A stretch of DNA of 64,000 nucleotides from Engelhardtia mirabilis (lineage in GTDB: Bacteria > Planctomycetota > UBA1135 > GCA-002686595). Made by a program: the position numbers and the translations under genes. Shown piece after piece: positions 45,889-55,615 of this stretch. The stretch is taken from assembly GCF_007748095.1 (NCBI RefSeq), contig NZ_CP036287.1, forward strand, positions 5,456,001 through 5,520,000, written 5' to 3'. Numbering within the stretch: position 1 is the first letter of the stretch; each line of letters opens with the position of its first letter. Below the pieces are notes generated by a model, which searched no databases, had not been told where the DNA came from, and saw only the letters and a list, made by a program, of their open reading frames with translations.

Positions 45889-47534
45889 CAGCGGTAGCTC
45901 ACGCGTCGCGTCACGGCGACACCCGCGCACAGGGGGCATTCGATCAGGCGCGTGGAGTTGTTGCCCGAGCCGCTGCCGCCCATGTTCGCGTGCTCGTGGT
46001 AGCCGACGCCGCCGCACTCGCGACAGGGCCGCACGGTGGCGCGCGTCACGGTCATGTCCCCGCTCTGCTCGGCGTAGAACGACACGATCCACTGTGCGCG
46101 GCTGGCTCCGGTCCAGTTCTGCCAGAAGAGCTGGGGATCCTTGCCCTCCTCGGCGCCGCCGCCGGCCGATGCGACCTCCTGGTTGCGGAGGTAGCGCTGG
46201 ATGCGGTCCTCGATCTTCTTGCGCTCTTCGCTGCGCGGATCGGTGGTGCTCTTGTCGTCCTCCGTGGTCTCCAGGCCGGCCCGCGCGCCCTCGCGACCGA
46301 GCAGCCAGGTCCCGGCGCCGTAGGTCGCCCGCTTGTTGCGCCGCGCCGCCCGCTCGCCCCACAGCTCGCGGATGCGCTCCGGGGAGACGTCGGTCTCGAA
46401 GCGCTGCAGGTCCTCGGTGACCCTGGCCACCACCTCCTGGGTCATGCCCTCCTCCATCCAGGCGAGCACGGCCTCGTAGTTGGTCTCGCGCCCCTTGTCC
46501 CGCGCCACCCGCAGGACCGCGTTGTGCCAGCGATCCTCGACCTCGGAGACCATGTCGCGCTCCCGATCGCGCAGGACCGACTTCTGCAGGTCGATCAGGT
46601 CCTCCGTCAGCGGGCTGTCGGGATACAGCTGCGGGAAGCGCCCGAGCAGCTCGACCGCCGCCGGGTACAGGTCCCGGGCGCGCAGTCGGTCGATCTCGTC
46701 CAGCATGTCGGCCTGCTCCTGGGCCTCCGCCCGCCGCGCGGCGCGGGCCAAGGAGGCTTCGAGGTCAGGGTGCTCGAAGGTGGGATCGACCTCGGCGATG
46801 GCCATGTAGTGCAGGTGCGCCCGGCGGAAGTCGAAGATCCGCTCGCAGTAGCGCGCCAGCTCGAAGTGCGCTTTGGCCGCCTCACTGCCACCGGTCAGGA
46901 TGGCCGAGGCGTAGCGCCGTGCCTCGAGCTCGTACAACTCGTCACGGGTGTAGATCTGCCGTGCCGGCACCTGTTCTTGCAGGATCGTGCCCGCCAGGTT
47001 GGTGACCGGAACCTGCAGCAGACCGTTCGCGTTCTTGACCTCGATGTACTGGTCGGAGCGCGAGGTCATCATGCCTACCAACTCCTCGCCCGTCCGCAGC
47101 GGGATGCGCGAGGCGGTGACCATGACTTCCTGGTCGGAGAGGTCCACGTAGCCGAACAGGTCCTTCAGCTCGCCCTCCTGCCGCGGATCGAGGTAGCCCC
47201 AGGGCAGCACCACCTGGCCGCCATGGTCCAGGCGCTGCACCGTCAGCGCGTCGGGGTCGTGCTCGAGGATCCAACCCCAGACGATGCGCCCGTCGCGCAT
47301 CCGCAGCTGGGTGACCGGCTCCGCGGGCACCGCGGGCGGCGCCAGCACGTTGTCTTGGTCGAGACCCTGCAGGGTGCTGGGTCGCCCATCGACCCGGTCG
47401 CCCGCGCTGGCCAGGCCCGCCTGCGACGTGGCTGATCCGGCCAGGATCGGCAGTCCGAGGGTCACACAGGCCAAGAGCCTGGCTGCGGCCCGTCGAGGGG
47501 AGTTGGTGTCGCCGGTTGCGTGGTGGTGGTCCAT
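45888..47534 (-). CDS. Secreted protein with helical repeat region and C-terminal double CxxC motif
   Basis: 548 residues from ATG 47534 (a GTG at 47573 is possible). Sec signal: RLLACVTLGLPILAGSATSQA. The N-terminal 170 residues contain beta motifs resembling a secreted SHD1/SH3-like domain (LRMRDGRIVWGWILEHDPDALTVQRLDHGGQVVLPW; TGEELVGMMTSRSDQYIEVKNANGLLQVPVTNLAGTI). A TPR-like region follows (AHFELARYCERIFDFRRAHLHYMAIAEVDPTF). The C-terminus has two DnaJ-like Cys pairs, CRECGGVGYH and CPLCAGV, spaced about 25 residues apart, which could bind zinc or form disulphides. I do not recognise the family. It sits between the pseudopilins and the foldase lipoprotein. Confidence 0.65.
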   Translation of the reverse strand: MDHHHATGDTNSPRRAAARLLACVTLGLPILAGSATSQAGLASAGDRVDGRPSTLQGLDQDNVLAPPAVPAEPVTQLRMRDGRIVWGWILEHDPDALTVQRLDHGGQVVLPWGYLDPRQEGELKDLFGYVDLSDQEVMVTASRIPLRTGEELVGMMTSRSDQYIEVKNANGLLQVPVTNLAGTILQEQVPARQIYTRDELYELEARRYASAILTGGSEAAKAHFELARYCERIFDFRRAHLHYMAIAEVDPTFEHPDLEASLARAARRAEAQEQADMLDEIDRLRARDLYPAAVELLGRFPQLYPDSPLTEDLIDLQKSVLRDRERDMVSEVEDRWHNAVLRVARDKGRETNYEAVLAWMEEGMTQEVVARVTEDLQRFETDVSPERIRELWGERAARRNKRATYGAGTWLLGREGARAGLETTEDDKSTTDPRSEERKKIEDRIQRYLRNQEVASAGGGAEEGKDPQLFWQNWTGASRAQWIVSFYAEQSGDMTVTRATVRPCRECGGVGYHEHANMGGSGSGNNSTRLIECPLCAGVAVTRRVSYR

Positions 47535-47592
47535 CGCTGAATCGATCTTCGGTTTGGTCTCGGTCGCGAACACGGGTTGGGGCTTTCAGAGG

Positions 47593-48081
47593 CTACGGAC
47601 CCTGACCGCCCTGCGGGACGGCCGGCGGTCCGCTGCTGCCGAGCAGGGCCTGTCGCAGTCGTTCACCGAAGGGCACCTGTCGGGGCATGAGGGTCGCGAA
47701 CGACAGCACTCGCTCGGAGCCACCGCGGCTCCAGGCAACGTCGATGTCGACCCGGTAGAGGATCGCGGCGGGCCCCTCGTGGTTCGGCTCCGGCACGGCG
47801 CTGGCGCTGTAGACCAGGCGATCGCTGCCGGGCACCGGGGCGTTCTCGATCGTGATCGGGGGCCCCACCGAGCCGTCTTCGAGGATGGGGAACAGGCGCT
47901 CCTCCAGGTCGGCCACGATGAACTCGAGCGAGCCCGCGGCCTCGGCGCGCCGCATGGCGTTCGACCCCAGACCGGCTCCGAAGGACAGGAGGCCCAACAC
48001 CACGGACATCCCGATCAGCAGGATGCCCATGGCGAACACGACCTCGAGGATCGTGAAGCCGCCCTTGCGCGTGGTCTTCAC
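47593..48081 (-). CDS. Type II secretion/type IV pilus minor pseudopilin, GspI/PilV-like
   Basis: 162 residues from GTG 48081. Short basic leader KTTRKG, then the prepilin cleavage site and hydrophobic helix G|FTILEVVFAMGILLIGMSVVLGLLSF with the conserved Glu at +5. The globular part is small (about 120 residues), as in GspI. The start overlaps the stop of the J-type gene as GTGA. Processing would need a prepilin peptidase encoded elsewhere. Confidence 0.82.
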   Translation of the reverse strand: MKTTRKGGFTILEVVFAMGILLIGMSVVLGLLSFGAGLGSNAMRRAEAAGSLEFIVADLEERLFPILEDGSVGPPITIENAPVPGSDRLVYSASAVPEPNHEGPAAILYRVDIDVAWSRGGSERVLSFATLMPRQVPFGERLRQALLGSSGPPAVPQGGQGP

Positions 48082-49181
48082 AGGCTCCAATCCTCGCGGT
48101 GCATGGGGACCAGGACCTCGCGCACGAAGGTCCGTGAGAAACGCAGTTGCTCGCCCGCCTTGTGTGGCACCGGTCGCGTGCCCCGTTGGCCGCGCTCGAC
48201 GGAGACGCGCGAACCATTGCTGGCCTTGACGCGCATCCACTCCTCGCCGAGCAGGACCAACTCGCCGTCGTTCGGCAGGTGATCGGGTTCCATCACGTCC
48301 AACTCGAGGTCGTCGGCGGCGACCGAGCTGGCCAGGCTGGTCCGACGGCGTGCGTCGTCGGGACGCTCGAACTCGAACTCGAAACGCATCCGCCGCGGCA
48401 GGAGCGGATCGCCGTCGTAGGACGGCATCCCGGGCCAGGCGCGGTTCTGGGGCGAGCGCTCGGCGTCGGGGCGCTGGAGGTTGCGCGCGTCCCAGCAGAT
48501 CGCGGCGTCGCGCAGGTCGTCCCCCGCCTTCCAGCCGTCGCGCAGCACGGTGGTCTGGCCGGCGAACAGGAGCCGCCAATCGAGCACCCCCGCGGCCACC
48601 AGCTCGAGCTGGTCCGTGCGCGGGTAGCCGTTGCCGGCGAAGAACGTGCGGTCGAAGAACGAGGCCGAGCTCTGGTCCCCGAGCAGGCGCTCGCCGCGCA
48701 AGAGGCGCAGGGCGCCGTCGGCCAGCGCGCCCTCGGGCCGGTCGATCGGCACCAGGCACCAGACCACCTCGACCAGGGGCGTGGCCCCGCGCGGCGCCGC
48801 GCCGACCTCGCCCGCCTCGTCGAGGGGCGTGCGCAGCCCCAGTCGCAAGAGGTCCTCGGCGCTGGCGCGACGCACGAGCCGCAACCTGGGCAGGGGGCGA
48901 TTGGCGATGCCGTCCCCGTCCACGTCGAACATGGCCCAGTCGTACAGGAGGTCGCCGTCGGAACCACCGGCCAGGTAGTCGAGGTCGCGCAAGAGCCATT
49001 CGGCAACGGACGTCTCGACCTCCATGCGTTCGCGGCCACGCTCGGCGTCCTGCCAGATCGAGAGGGTCGCATCCAAGACCTGGACCAGGGCCACCGAGAG
49101 CACCGCGAAGAGGCCCAGGGCGAGCACCAGCTCGACCAGGGTCAGACCGCGGCGCGCGGCACTCGCGAGCGGGGCCGCCAT
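48078..49181 (-). CDS. Minor pseudopilin, GspJ/PilW-like
   Basis: 367 residues, longer than usual for GspJ (about 200). Leader MAAPLASAARRG, then G|LTLVELVLALGLFAVLSVALVQVLDA with Glu at +5. The globular part is acidic and carries near its C-terminus a module GELVLLGEEWMRVKASNGSRVSVERGQRGTRPVPHKAGEQL, matching modules repeated in the adjacent K-type protein. ATG 49181 overlaps the K stop by one base (TGATG); a GTG at 49184 is also in frame. Confidence 0.8.
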   Translation of the reverse strand: MAAPLASAARRGLTLVELVLALGLFAVLSVALVQVLDATLSIWQDAERGRERMEVETSVAEWLLRDLDYLAGGSDGDLLYDWAMFDVDGDGIANRPLPRLRLVRRASAEDLLRLGLRTPLDEAGEVGAAPRGATPLVEVVWCLVPIDRPEGALADGALRLLRGERLLGDQSSASFFDRTFFAGNGYPRTDQLELVAAGVLDWRLLFAGQTTVLRDGWKAGDDLRDAAICWDARNLQRPDAERSPQNRAWPGMPSYDGDPLLPRRMRFEFEFERPDDARRRTSLASSVAADDLELDVMEPDHLPNDGELVLLGEEWMRVKASNGSRVSVERGQRGTRPVPHKAGEQLRFSRTFVREVLVPMHREDWSL

Positions 49182-52100
49182 CACAGGTCGCTCCTCTCGA
49201 AGACCCGTCCGGGGGCGATGTAGTCGATCGCCACCTGCTCGATGACGGGCACGTCCTTCCAGCCCTGGGAGCCGGAGAGGGGGTCGAAGGCACCCTGCTC
49301 GAACTGGTGGAACAGTCGCAGCTCGACCCGACTGGCCTGGGCCCGCACCGGCGCCGGGCGGCCGGCGAGCTGATCGAGCCAGTAGCGCTTCAGCCCCGGG
49401 GTCTTCTCCGGATCGGCGTCCCAGGCCACGGTCGGGTCGGTGCGGATCATGAGCCCGGTCCGCACGCCACCGAAGGACGGCTCGGTCTGCTCGACCAACA
49501 CCGAGCGCACCCAGGCGTCGGGCTGGGGCAGATCCAGCCCCAGGAACTGCAACTCGGGTGCGTCGCTGTCGTCGGGGTAGCGATCCCAGTAGCGCGTCTG
49601 GAAGTGGATCACGGGCGCACCTTCGGGGTGCGCGTCGGGCTCGGTGCCGAAGCGGCCGCGGAACAGGCCGGCCCCCTTGCCGTCCTGGGCGCCTGGCTCG
49701 GTCGAGCGCGCCGGCATCCCCAGGCCGTCGATCTTGTTGGTGTGGTGCAGCAGCTCCTCGCCGATCAGCACCGTGCCCTCGCGCGGCATGTCGGAGTTGT
49801 CGGAGACGAAGATGTCGGCGTCGTCGGCCGACATCGAAGAGGTCAGCTTGGAGACGCTGATGTGGTCGAGGAAGTGCACCGGCTCGCCGGGCACGTGGGC
49901 CTGGGCCTCGGTGCCGAGCAGACCGCGACCGAGCCCTTCGACCGAGAGCAGGAGCGACCCCTCCTCGGTCATGTCGGTGTAGGCCACGATCTCCGAGCCG
50001 ATCCGCATCAGGCCGGCGTCCGTGTCGAAGCCCGAACCGCTGCCGAAGAGCCCGGTCCCCGGCACGTGACCGCGCACCGCGCGCAGACGGCTGACCGAGA
50101 GCAGCATCGCATCGTCCCCGTCGTCGAGCCCGGCGGACAGGATGTACGCCGCCCCGCGCAGGCTCTGCCCGGCCTGGACCTCCGTGCGCCGACGGAAGAC
50201 CTCGTCCACCAACATCGCGACGGGATCCTCCGACTGGGCTACGTCGCCGCCGAGCGCGACCTGGGTCGCCAGGCGGGGCATCTCACCGGAGGGGAACTTG
50301 ACCAGGCGCGAGATCCGGCGCGGGTCGACGCGGTCGGCGTTGGCGGGGTTGCCGTTGGGACCGAAGTCGGCCGAGGGCGCGCCGAAGACGCCCAGGGGCT
50401 CGCGCATGGCCACGTAACAGGGCCCGCTCAGGAAGCCCTCGTCGCTACGCAACAAGGGGGTGTCGGCGGTCACCGTCAGGTTGGGCCCGTCCTCCCAGGC
50501 GTACCGCAGGTAGCCGGCCGGGCGCACCGCGCGGTGGATCGTGCCCGGCGAGCCGATGTCCTCCACGTCCTCGTCGACCAGGAACACCGGGTCGCCGGCG
50601 CCGGGCCAACCCCAGCTGGGCTGGATGTGCTGCAGCTCGTCGACCTCACCGGCGACAGTGCGCCGATCGAAGACGCGGAAGACGGGCAGCACGTCGACGT
50701 CGGCGCTGTGCTCGAAGGAGTAGGTCCCGAGCACGCCGCGGTGCTGGAAGCCGGTGCGCACCGCGCGGGTGTAGACCAGGTCGTCCGCGATCTCGACCGC
50801 CTCGCTGCCACCGTGCTCGGGAGCCCAGAAGACGCCCGAGGAGATCTGCGCGGCCGACGGCGCGGGTTCGATAATCGCGGGTTCCGGCACCGCAGGCACC
50901 GTCGCCGCGAGCGGCTCGAGGGGCGCCGGCTCCGGCACGAAAGGACCGCCCACGCCCCCTTGGAGACTGCCGACCAGGCGCTCCTCGATGAACGTGATCT
51001 GGTTGAGCGCGGCGCTGAACAGTTCCAAGAGACCGAGGGGAGCGCTGCGTACGAGGTCGATGCCGCTGCCCGAGGTCTTGATCTCGTCATAGCGCACCCA
51101 TTCGGACTTGCCACTGTCGACGCCCGTCTCGGTGATCTGGACGAACTCCGACTGGAAGGGCTGCGGCGGCAGCAGCGACTGGGCCGTTCCGGTCACGCCG
51201 ATCGAGATCGGAGCGACGATCGTCTGCCACTCGATGCTCCGGTTGTGACGATTCGAGACGCTGTCGAAGCCCACGCTCGGGAAGCCCTGCGCGCCCAGGA
51301 CCAGCTCCCAGTCGACGATGAAGGCCTTGGGCCCGCCGATCTTGCCCAGGAGGTCCACGGCCTGGTCTCCGAGCCGTGCAAGCTCGCTGGAGTCGACTCC
51401 GAAGCCGCCCTGGGGAATGGTCAGCACGTCACCGTCCACCCCCGAGTAGCGCACGATCTCGAGACCGCCCACGGGCGTCATCGTGTCGATCAGCTCGAGG
51501 AACTCCGGGTCTTCGATGGCCTCGTCGACGAAGTTCGTGACCCAGATGCGCTGCATCACGGCGGCGTAGCCGCCGTCGGGGCTGAAGGCGCTCATGACGT
51601 CGCCGGTGGATTGGCCGGCGTCCACCGGCGCCAGGCGCAGCCCGGTCACGTCGTTGTCGGCACTGTCCCAGCCGCGCCCGAACTGGAGCGCACCGGTCAC
51701 GAACCCGCCCCCGGGCAGGGTCAACTCGATCTCGGCCGACAACAGGTCCCCCAGGGGGTTGCTGGTGCCCTCGAGGCCCACCACCCGACCGGCGGCGAAG
51801 GCGCCCAGGTCGCCGCGCAGCCGCAGTCCGCCCGCGGGCACGTTGCTGTCGATCGGCAGGCTGTAGCCGTACACGTGCACCGGCGTGCCGGCCGGGTAGC
51901 TCGTGTCCTTGAACAGTCCCTCGTTGTCGTAGGTGCCCGTGGCGGTCGGCGGAGCGATCTCGCGCGCCAGTCGGCCGCCGAAGCCGGCCAGCTCGCCGGA
52001 GTCGGTGAAGGCCACCTGCAGGGTGTCGTCGTCGAGCACGGTGGCCTCGATCACCTCGTCGCCGATGCGGATCGGCCCGAAGGGCGGGAAGCCCTCGGTC

Positions 52101-54568
52101 GACTCGACCTGGATCAGGCTGGCGTCGGTTCCCAGGGCCGAGGTCAGGCGCGTCATCCCCGGGGTGCGCGCCTTGGAAAAGCCGTCCACGCGCAGCAGCA
52201 GCTGGTCGGGGCGCGTGCCACTGACGGTCGCCTCCACGTGGGACCAGGTGTCGGCCGGCAGCGCGCCGGAATCCCCCAGCTCCAGGCGCGCCTCGGTGTA
52301 CTCGGGGAAGGCGGTCGCGGGGTGGTCGCCGGGGCCGTCGAGGACCCGCAGCACGAGCTCGTTCGACTCCTCCTCCACGAACAGGGTCACGCGGTCGCCG
52401 TTGGGATCGTCGCCAGCGACGTCGAGCAGTCGCCCGGCGGTGGTCCCTGTCGGCTTGGCCCAGAAGGAGAGGGTGAAGGGCGCCAGGAGCCCGGCGTCGA
52501 ACAGGCCCAGGGCGCTGGCGGAGCGTTGCCAGGGCTCTTCGGAGGTGTCGTGTCCCTCGAGGGCGGTCTCGTCCAGGTCGAAGTGGGTCACCGCGCCAGC
52601 CCGCGGCCCCTCTTCGTCCAGGCGCACGTGCCAGGGCTTGGCGAAGCCGCTCTCGTCGCGCGAGGGGAACAGGCTGCGCGCGAAGGGCACGGCCTGGTCG
52701 TCACCCAGGTCGAGCTCGCCGGTCATGAACTGCACCCGCGAACGCGGCGGGGGCGTCGAACCGTAGCCGGTGTCGTGCAGCGTGGTCGTGATCGGGCCCG
52801 TGCCCCAACCGGGGGCGGCGCGGCCCAGGCGCAGGGACTCGTCGAAGTCCTCCTGGGCCGTCCAAAGGCGCAAGAGATCCGTCTGCGGCGCGACCCACTC
52901 GATCTGGCGGCGACGACCGGCCAGGCGCTGCACGCCGCTGGGCGCGTTGACCGAGGCGCGCAGCTCGATGTCGTAGGTGTCGCGCGACGAGAAGGAGAAG
53001 GGCGCGGTCGAGAACTCGAGCGAGACGTCGGTGGCGCAGACGGCGTTGGTGTAGAGGGCCCGCGCGTCGTCCTGGCTGAGGAAGGGCGGATCGCGCTCTT
53101 CGAGCCGGGCCAGGAAACGCTCGAGGGCGGCCTGCTTCTGTTCCTCGCCGACGGCTGTCGACAGGGGCTTGACCTCGTCCCAGGAAGCGATCCCCGCGGC
53201 CGGTAGGACGATCCGCTGCAGGAAGTCCTCGAAGCCGACGAAGGGCCGTTGGGTCATGACCCGCACGGCCAGCTCCTCGGCCTCGGCGCGGGAGATGCGC
53301 TGGTTGACCCCCACCAGCTTCAGGTTCTCGAACAGCGCGCTGAGCACCTCGGGCGAAGCCGAGTTGATGTTGACCGGTCGCCGCGCGAGCACCAGCACCT
53401 CCGCCTCGCCAGCGTCGTAGCTGTTGACCACGGTCTCGGTCAGCACCGCGGCCCCACCGCCGGCGCCCCGCACCAGGCCCAGCTCACTGGTCCCGCCCTG
53501 GCGGATCATCACCGTGGTCCCGGGGTTCACCCACCGGCCGTCGGAGAGCAGCAGCCTGCAGTCCGTCCCCGCGTTCAGGTCGTTGAGCAGGCGCACGGGA
53601 TACTGCCAACGATCCCCAGCGGCCACGCCCCCGTGCAGGGTCGTGGTACGCCCCAGGGTCGCGGTCAGGTCAGACAGCACGCGATCCTCGAGCACCGCCT
53701 GCAGATCGGGCTGGCCCAAGGACGGGTCCGACTCGGCCAGGGCTGCGGGGATGAAGGCCGGCAGCTCGCGGGCGATGTCACCCACGGTCAGCCCGCGCGC
53801 GTCCTGCATGCCGCGCGACATGCGCCACTGGGCCAGGCCCCAACCGTCGTAGCCGGTCACGACCGCGCCGGCCCCGTGGCCGGAGGCCAGCCAGAAACCG
53901 CAGGGCTCGGCGGTCCCGAACAACCCGCGAGTCATCCCGCCCAGCTTCGAGCCCTCGCGCGAGGTGTAGTTCACGAGCTCGCCCCCGATCCGCAACAGAC
54001 CCGAGGAACGCAGGCCGCGACCTCCGGCCAGGTCGAACTCTTGCTTGCCGGCGTCGATCGGTTGGGTCAGGTAGCCGGCTTGACCGAGCAGATTCGCCAG
54101 CAGTAGGGGCGACGCGCTGTTCAGGTCGACCAGACCGGAGAGGTCGGTGACCTCGTGGCCCCACATGACCCCGTTGCGATCCGCCGCGTCCAGCAGCTCC
54201 GCCACGTCGCGGTCGTCCGGGTTCAGCTCTTCCGGCCCGTCGCTGAAGCGCGTCGAGTCGAGGGCCGGATGGGAGCGACCCAGGGCGTGACGCGCGTGTC
54301 GCGCCGCGGTGTCGAGGGCGATCCGCGTCTGCGTCTCGGACAAGAGCCGCGCGCTGGTCCGGTCCGTGTTGCTGGCGGTCCACAGGAACGGCGTGCACAG
54401 CACCAGCAGGGACACCAGCACGAGCAAGACGGTCACCAGGGCATAGCCGCCCCGGGCTCTCGCGTGTCCTGCCCTTGTCACTGGACCGTTCATGGAATGC
54501 TTCACGTCCGTCCTCTCGCCCCCGGCGCGGCCGAGCCTCGAAGTCAGCGCACTGGCTCGCACGCTCAT
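49181..54568 (-). CDS. Giant GspK-like pseudopilin with LamG-like and repeat domains
   Basis: 1,795 residues; ordinary GspK proteins have about 320. The leader ends in RARGG and the hydrophobic helix is YALVTVLLVLVSLLVLCTPFLW without the +5 Glu, as in GspK. GspK-type helix-hairpin-helix segments follow: LSGLVDLNSASPLLLANLLGQAGYL and RRPVNINSASPEVLSALFENL with VMTQRPFVGFEDFLQRI. Around residues 655-800 there is a concanavalin/LamG-like beta-sandwich (LAPFTLSFWAKPTG ... ADTWSHVEATV ... LLLRVDG). The rest is beta-rich with repeated modules hRIGxEhhxYT ... RGLLGT ... HxxGxxV. ATG 54568 overlaps the H-type stop; ATG 54493 would give a more normal leader. Probably the tip of the pseudopilus. Confidence 0.8.
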   Translation of the reverse strand: MSVRASALTSRLGRAGGERTDVKHSMNGPVTRAGHARARGGYALVTVLLVLVSLLVLCTPFLWTASNTDRTSARLLSETQTRIALDTAARHARHALGRSHPALDSTRFSDGPEELNPDDRDVAELLDAADRNGVMWGHEVTDLSGLVDLNSASPLLLANLLGQAGYLTQPIDAGKQEFDLAGGRGLRSSGLLRIGGELVNYTSREGSKLGGMTRGLFGTAEPCGFWLASGHGAGAVVTGYDGWGLAQWRMSRGMQDARGLTVGDIARELPAFIPAALAESDPSLGQPDLQAVLEDRVLSDLTATLGRTTTLHGGVAAGDRWQYPVRLLNDLNAGTDCRLLLSDGRWVNPGTTVMIRQGGTSELGLVRGAGGGAAVLTETVVNSYDAGEAEVLVLARRPVNINSASPEVLSALFENLKLVGVNQRISRAEAEELAVRVMTQRPFVGFEDFLQRIVLPAAGIASWDEVKPLSTAVGEEQKQAALERFLARLEERDPPFLSQDDARALYTNAVCATDVSLEFSTAPFSFSSRDTYDIELRASVNAPSGVQRLAGRRRQIEWVAPQTDLLRLWTAQEDFDESLRLGRAAPGWGTGPITTTLHDTGYGSTPPPRSRVQFMTGELDLGDDQAVPFARSLFPSRDESGFAKPWHVRLDEEGPRAGAVTHFDLDETALEGHDTSEEPWQRSASALGLFDAGLLAPFTLSFWAKPTGTTAGRLLDVAGDDPNGDRVTLFVEEESNELVLRVLDGPGDHPATAFPEYTEARLELGDSGALPADTWSHVEATVSGTRPDQLLLRVDGFSKARTPGMTRLTSALGTDASLIQVESTEGFPPFGPIRIGDEVIEATVLDDDTLQVAFTDSGELAGFGGRLAREIAPPTATGTYDNEGLFKDTSYPAGTPVHVYGYSLPIDSNVPAGGLRLRGDLGAFAAGRVVGLEGTSNPLGDLLSAEIELTLPGGGFVTGALQFGRGWDSADNDVTGLRLAPVDAGQSTGDVMSAFSPDGGYAAVMQRIWVTNFVDEAIEDPEFLELIDTMTPVGGLEIVRYSGVDGDVLTIPQGGFGVDSSELARLGDQAVDLLGKIGGPKAFIVDWELVLGAQGFPSVGFDSVSNRHNRSIEWQTIVAPISIGVTGTAQSLLPPQPFQSEFVQITETGVDSGKSEWVRYDEIKTSGSGIDLVRSAPLGLLELFSAALNQITFIEERLVGSLQGGVGGPFVPEPAPLEPLAATVPAVPEPAIIEPAPSAAQISSGVFWAPEHGGSEAVEIADDLVYTRAVRTGFQHRGVLGTYSFEHSADVDVLPVFRVFDRRTVAGEVDELQHIQPSWGWPGAGDPVFLVDEDVEDIGSPGTIHRAVRPAGYLRYAWEDGPNLTVTADTPLLRSDEGFLSGPCYVAMREPLGVFGAPSADFGPNGNPANADRVDPRRISRLVKFPSGEMPRLATQVALGGDVAQSEDPVAMLVDEVFRRRTEVQAGQSLRGAAYILSAGLDDGDDAMLLSVSRLRAVRGHVPGTGLFGSGSGFDTDAGLMRIGSEIVAYTDMTEEGSLLLSVEGLGRGLLGTEAQAHVPGEPVHFLDHISVSKLTSSMSADDADIFVSDNSDMPREGTVLIGEELLHHTNKIDGLGMPARSTEPGAQDGKGAGLFRGRFGTEPDAHPEGAPVIHFQTRYWDRYPDDSDAPELQFLGLDLPQPDAWVRSVLVEQTEPSFGGVRTGLMIRTDPTVAWDADPEKTPGLKRYWLDQLAGRPAPVRAQASRVELRLFHQFEQGAFDPLSGSQGWKDVPVIEQVAIDYIAPGRVFERSDL

Positions 54569-55605
54569 TCGATCGCTCCGTAGGCCGAGACCTTGATCGA
54601 GTGCTGCTCACCGTCGGCGGTGATCACGGCCCACACCAACTCCCGCCCGTGGATCCGGCGATCGAGGCCGCCGTCGGCCTCGAAGCGCGCCGCGCTCGGG
54701 ATGGCACCGACCCAGGTCGTGCCGTGGGGCAGGTCGAGGGGCTCTCCACGCTCATAGACCGCGAAGACCAACTCATCCACCATCCCCTGCAACGGGCGCG
54801 GCTTGCCGCCCACGACCAGGGGGCCCTTGATCTGCGGCAGGGCGTCCCCGAGCGGCAGGATCCCGACCGGGAAGCCGTCCACCAGCACGCGGAACTCGAA
54901 GCGGTCGTAGAGCAGGTCGACCCGGGTCCAGCGGTCGAAGGGCACACTGCCCGGCGGCAGGCGCAGGTCGACGCGGCCACCGCGCCGGCGCCCGCTGGGA
55001 TCGTCGGCCACGCCGGGGACCAACCAGGCGGAGAGGCGGCCGCCGCGCTCGTACTCGAGCCCGGCCACGTCGCCCAGCCGCCAGATGGTCGCGTCCAGGT
55101 CGTCCGTGGGCCGGATCGCGACGCCGATCGAGAAGCCCTCGGTCACGTCGTACTCGCCGGAATCGTGGACCGGGATCACGAAGGCCGATTCGCCGCCCGT
55201 GCCCTGGAAGTCGAGGCCCTGGCCCAGGAAGCCGGGGGCGCTCTGGGGCGCGCCGACGCGGTACCCGAGCGGCTGGGTCGAGGGGCCGACTTCGTCTCCG
55301 TCCAGGAAGCCGCGCTCCATGTGCCAGCTCCCGCGCACGCGCGGCGTGTGGAGCACCAGCGCGGTGCCGCCGGCCTCGACCCGCAGCGCCGCTGGCAAGC
55401 CCTCCAGCTGGGCCGAGGTCTGGGCTGCGCGCATACCGCTGCGCAGGGCCGACTCGACCAAGGCACCGTCGTTGTTCGCCGTGGCGAAGACCCCCAGCCC
55501 CGCGCCGAAGATCATCGCCATGATCGCCATCACGAGCAGCAGCTCGAGCAGGGTCACCCCTGCCCGCGCGCGCGCGCCACTCCCGTGATGGTCGACCTGG
55601 ATCAA
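54565..55605 (-). CDS. Minor pseudopilin, GspH-like, with LamG-like domain
   Basis: 346 residues from TTG 55605. Leader ending ARARAG, then VTLLELLLVMAIMAMIFGAGLGVFA with Glu at +5. After about 90 residues of pseudopilin-like sequence comes a LamG/concanavalin-like domain (about 115-290): VTEGFSIGVAIRPTDDLDATIWRLGDVAGLEYE ... FDRWTRVDLLYDRFEFRVLVDGFPVGILPLGD ... GKPRPLQGMVDELVFAV. GspH proteins are normally about 170 residues. The stop overlaps the K-type start as ATGA; the start lies 10 bp after the G-type stop. Confidence 0.8.
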   Translation of the reverse strand: MIQVDHHGSGARARAGVTLLELLLVMAIMAMIFGAGLGVFATANNDGALVESALRSGMRAAQTSAQLEGLPAALRVEAGGTALVLHTPRVRGSWHMERGFLDGDEVGPSTQPLGYRVGAPQSAPGFLGQGLDFQGTGGESAFVIPVHDSGEYDVTEGFSIGVAIRPTDDLDATIWRLGDVAGLEYERGGRLSAWLVPGVADDPSGRRRGGRVDLRLPPGSVPFDRWTRVDLLYDRFEFRVLVDGFPVGILPLGDALPQIKGPLVVGGKPRPLQGMVDELVFAVYERGEPLDLPHGTTWVGAIPSAARFEADGGLDRRIHGRELVWAVITADGEQHSIKVSAYGAIE

Positions 55606-55615
55606 GATCTGCGGC

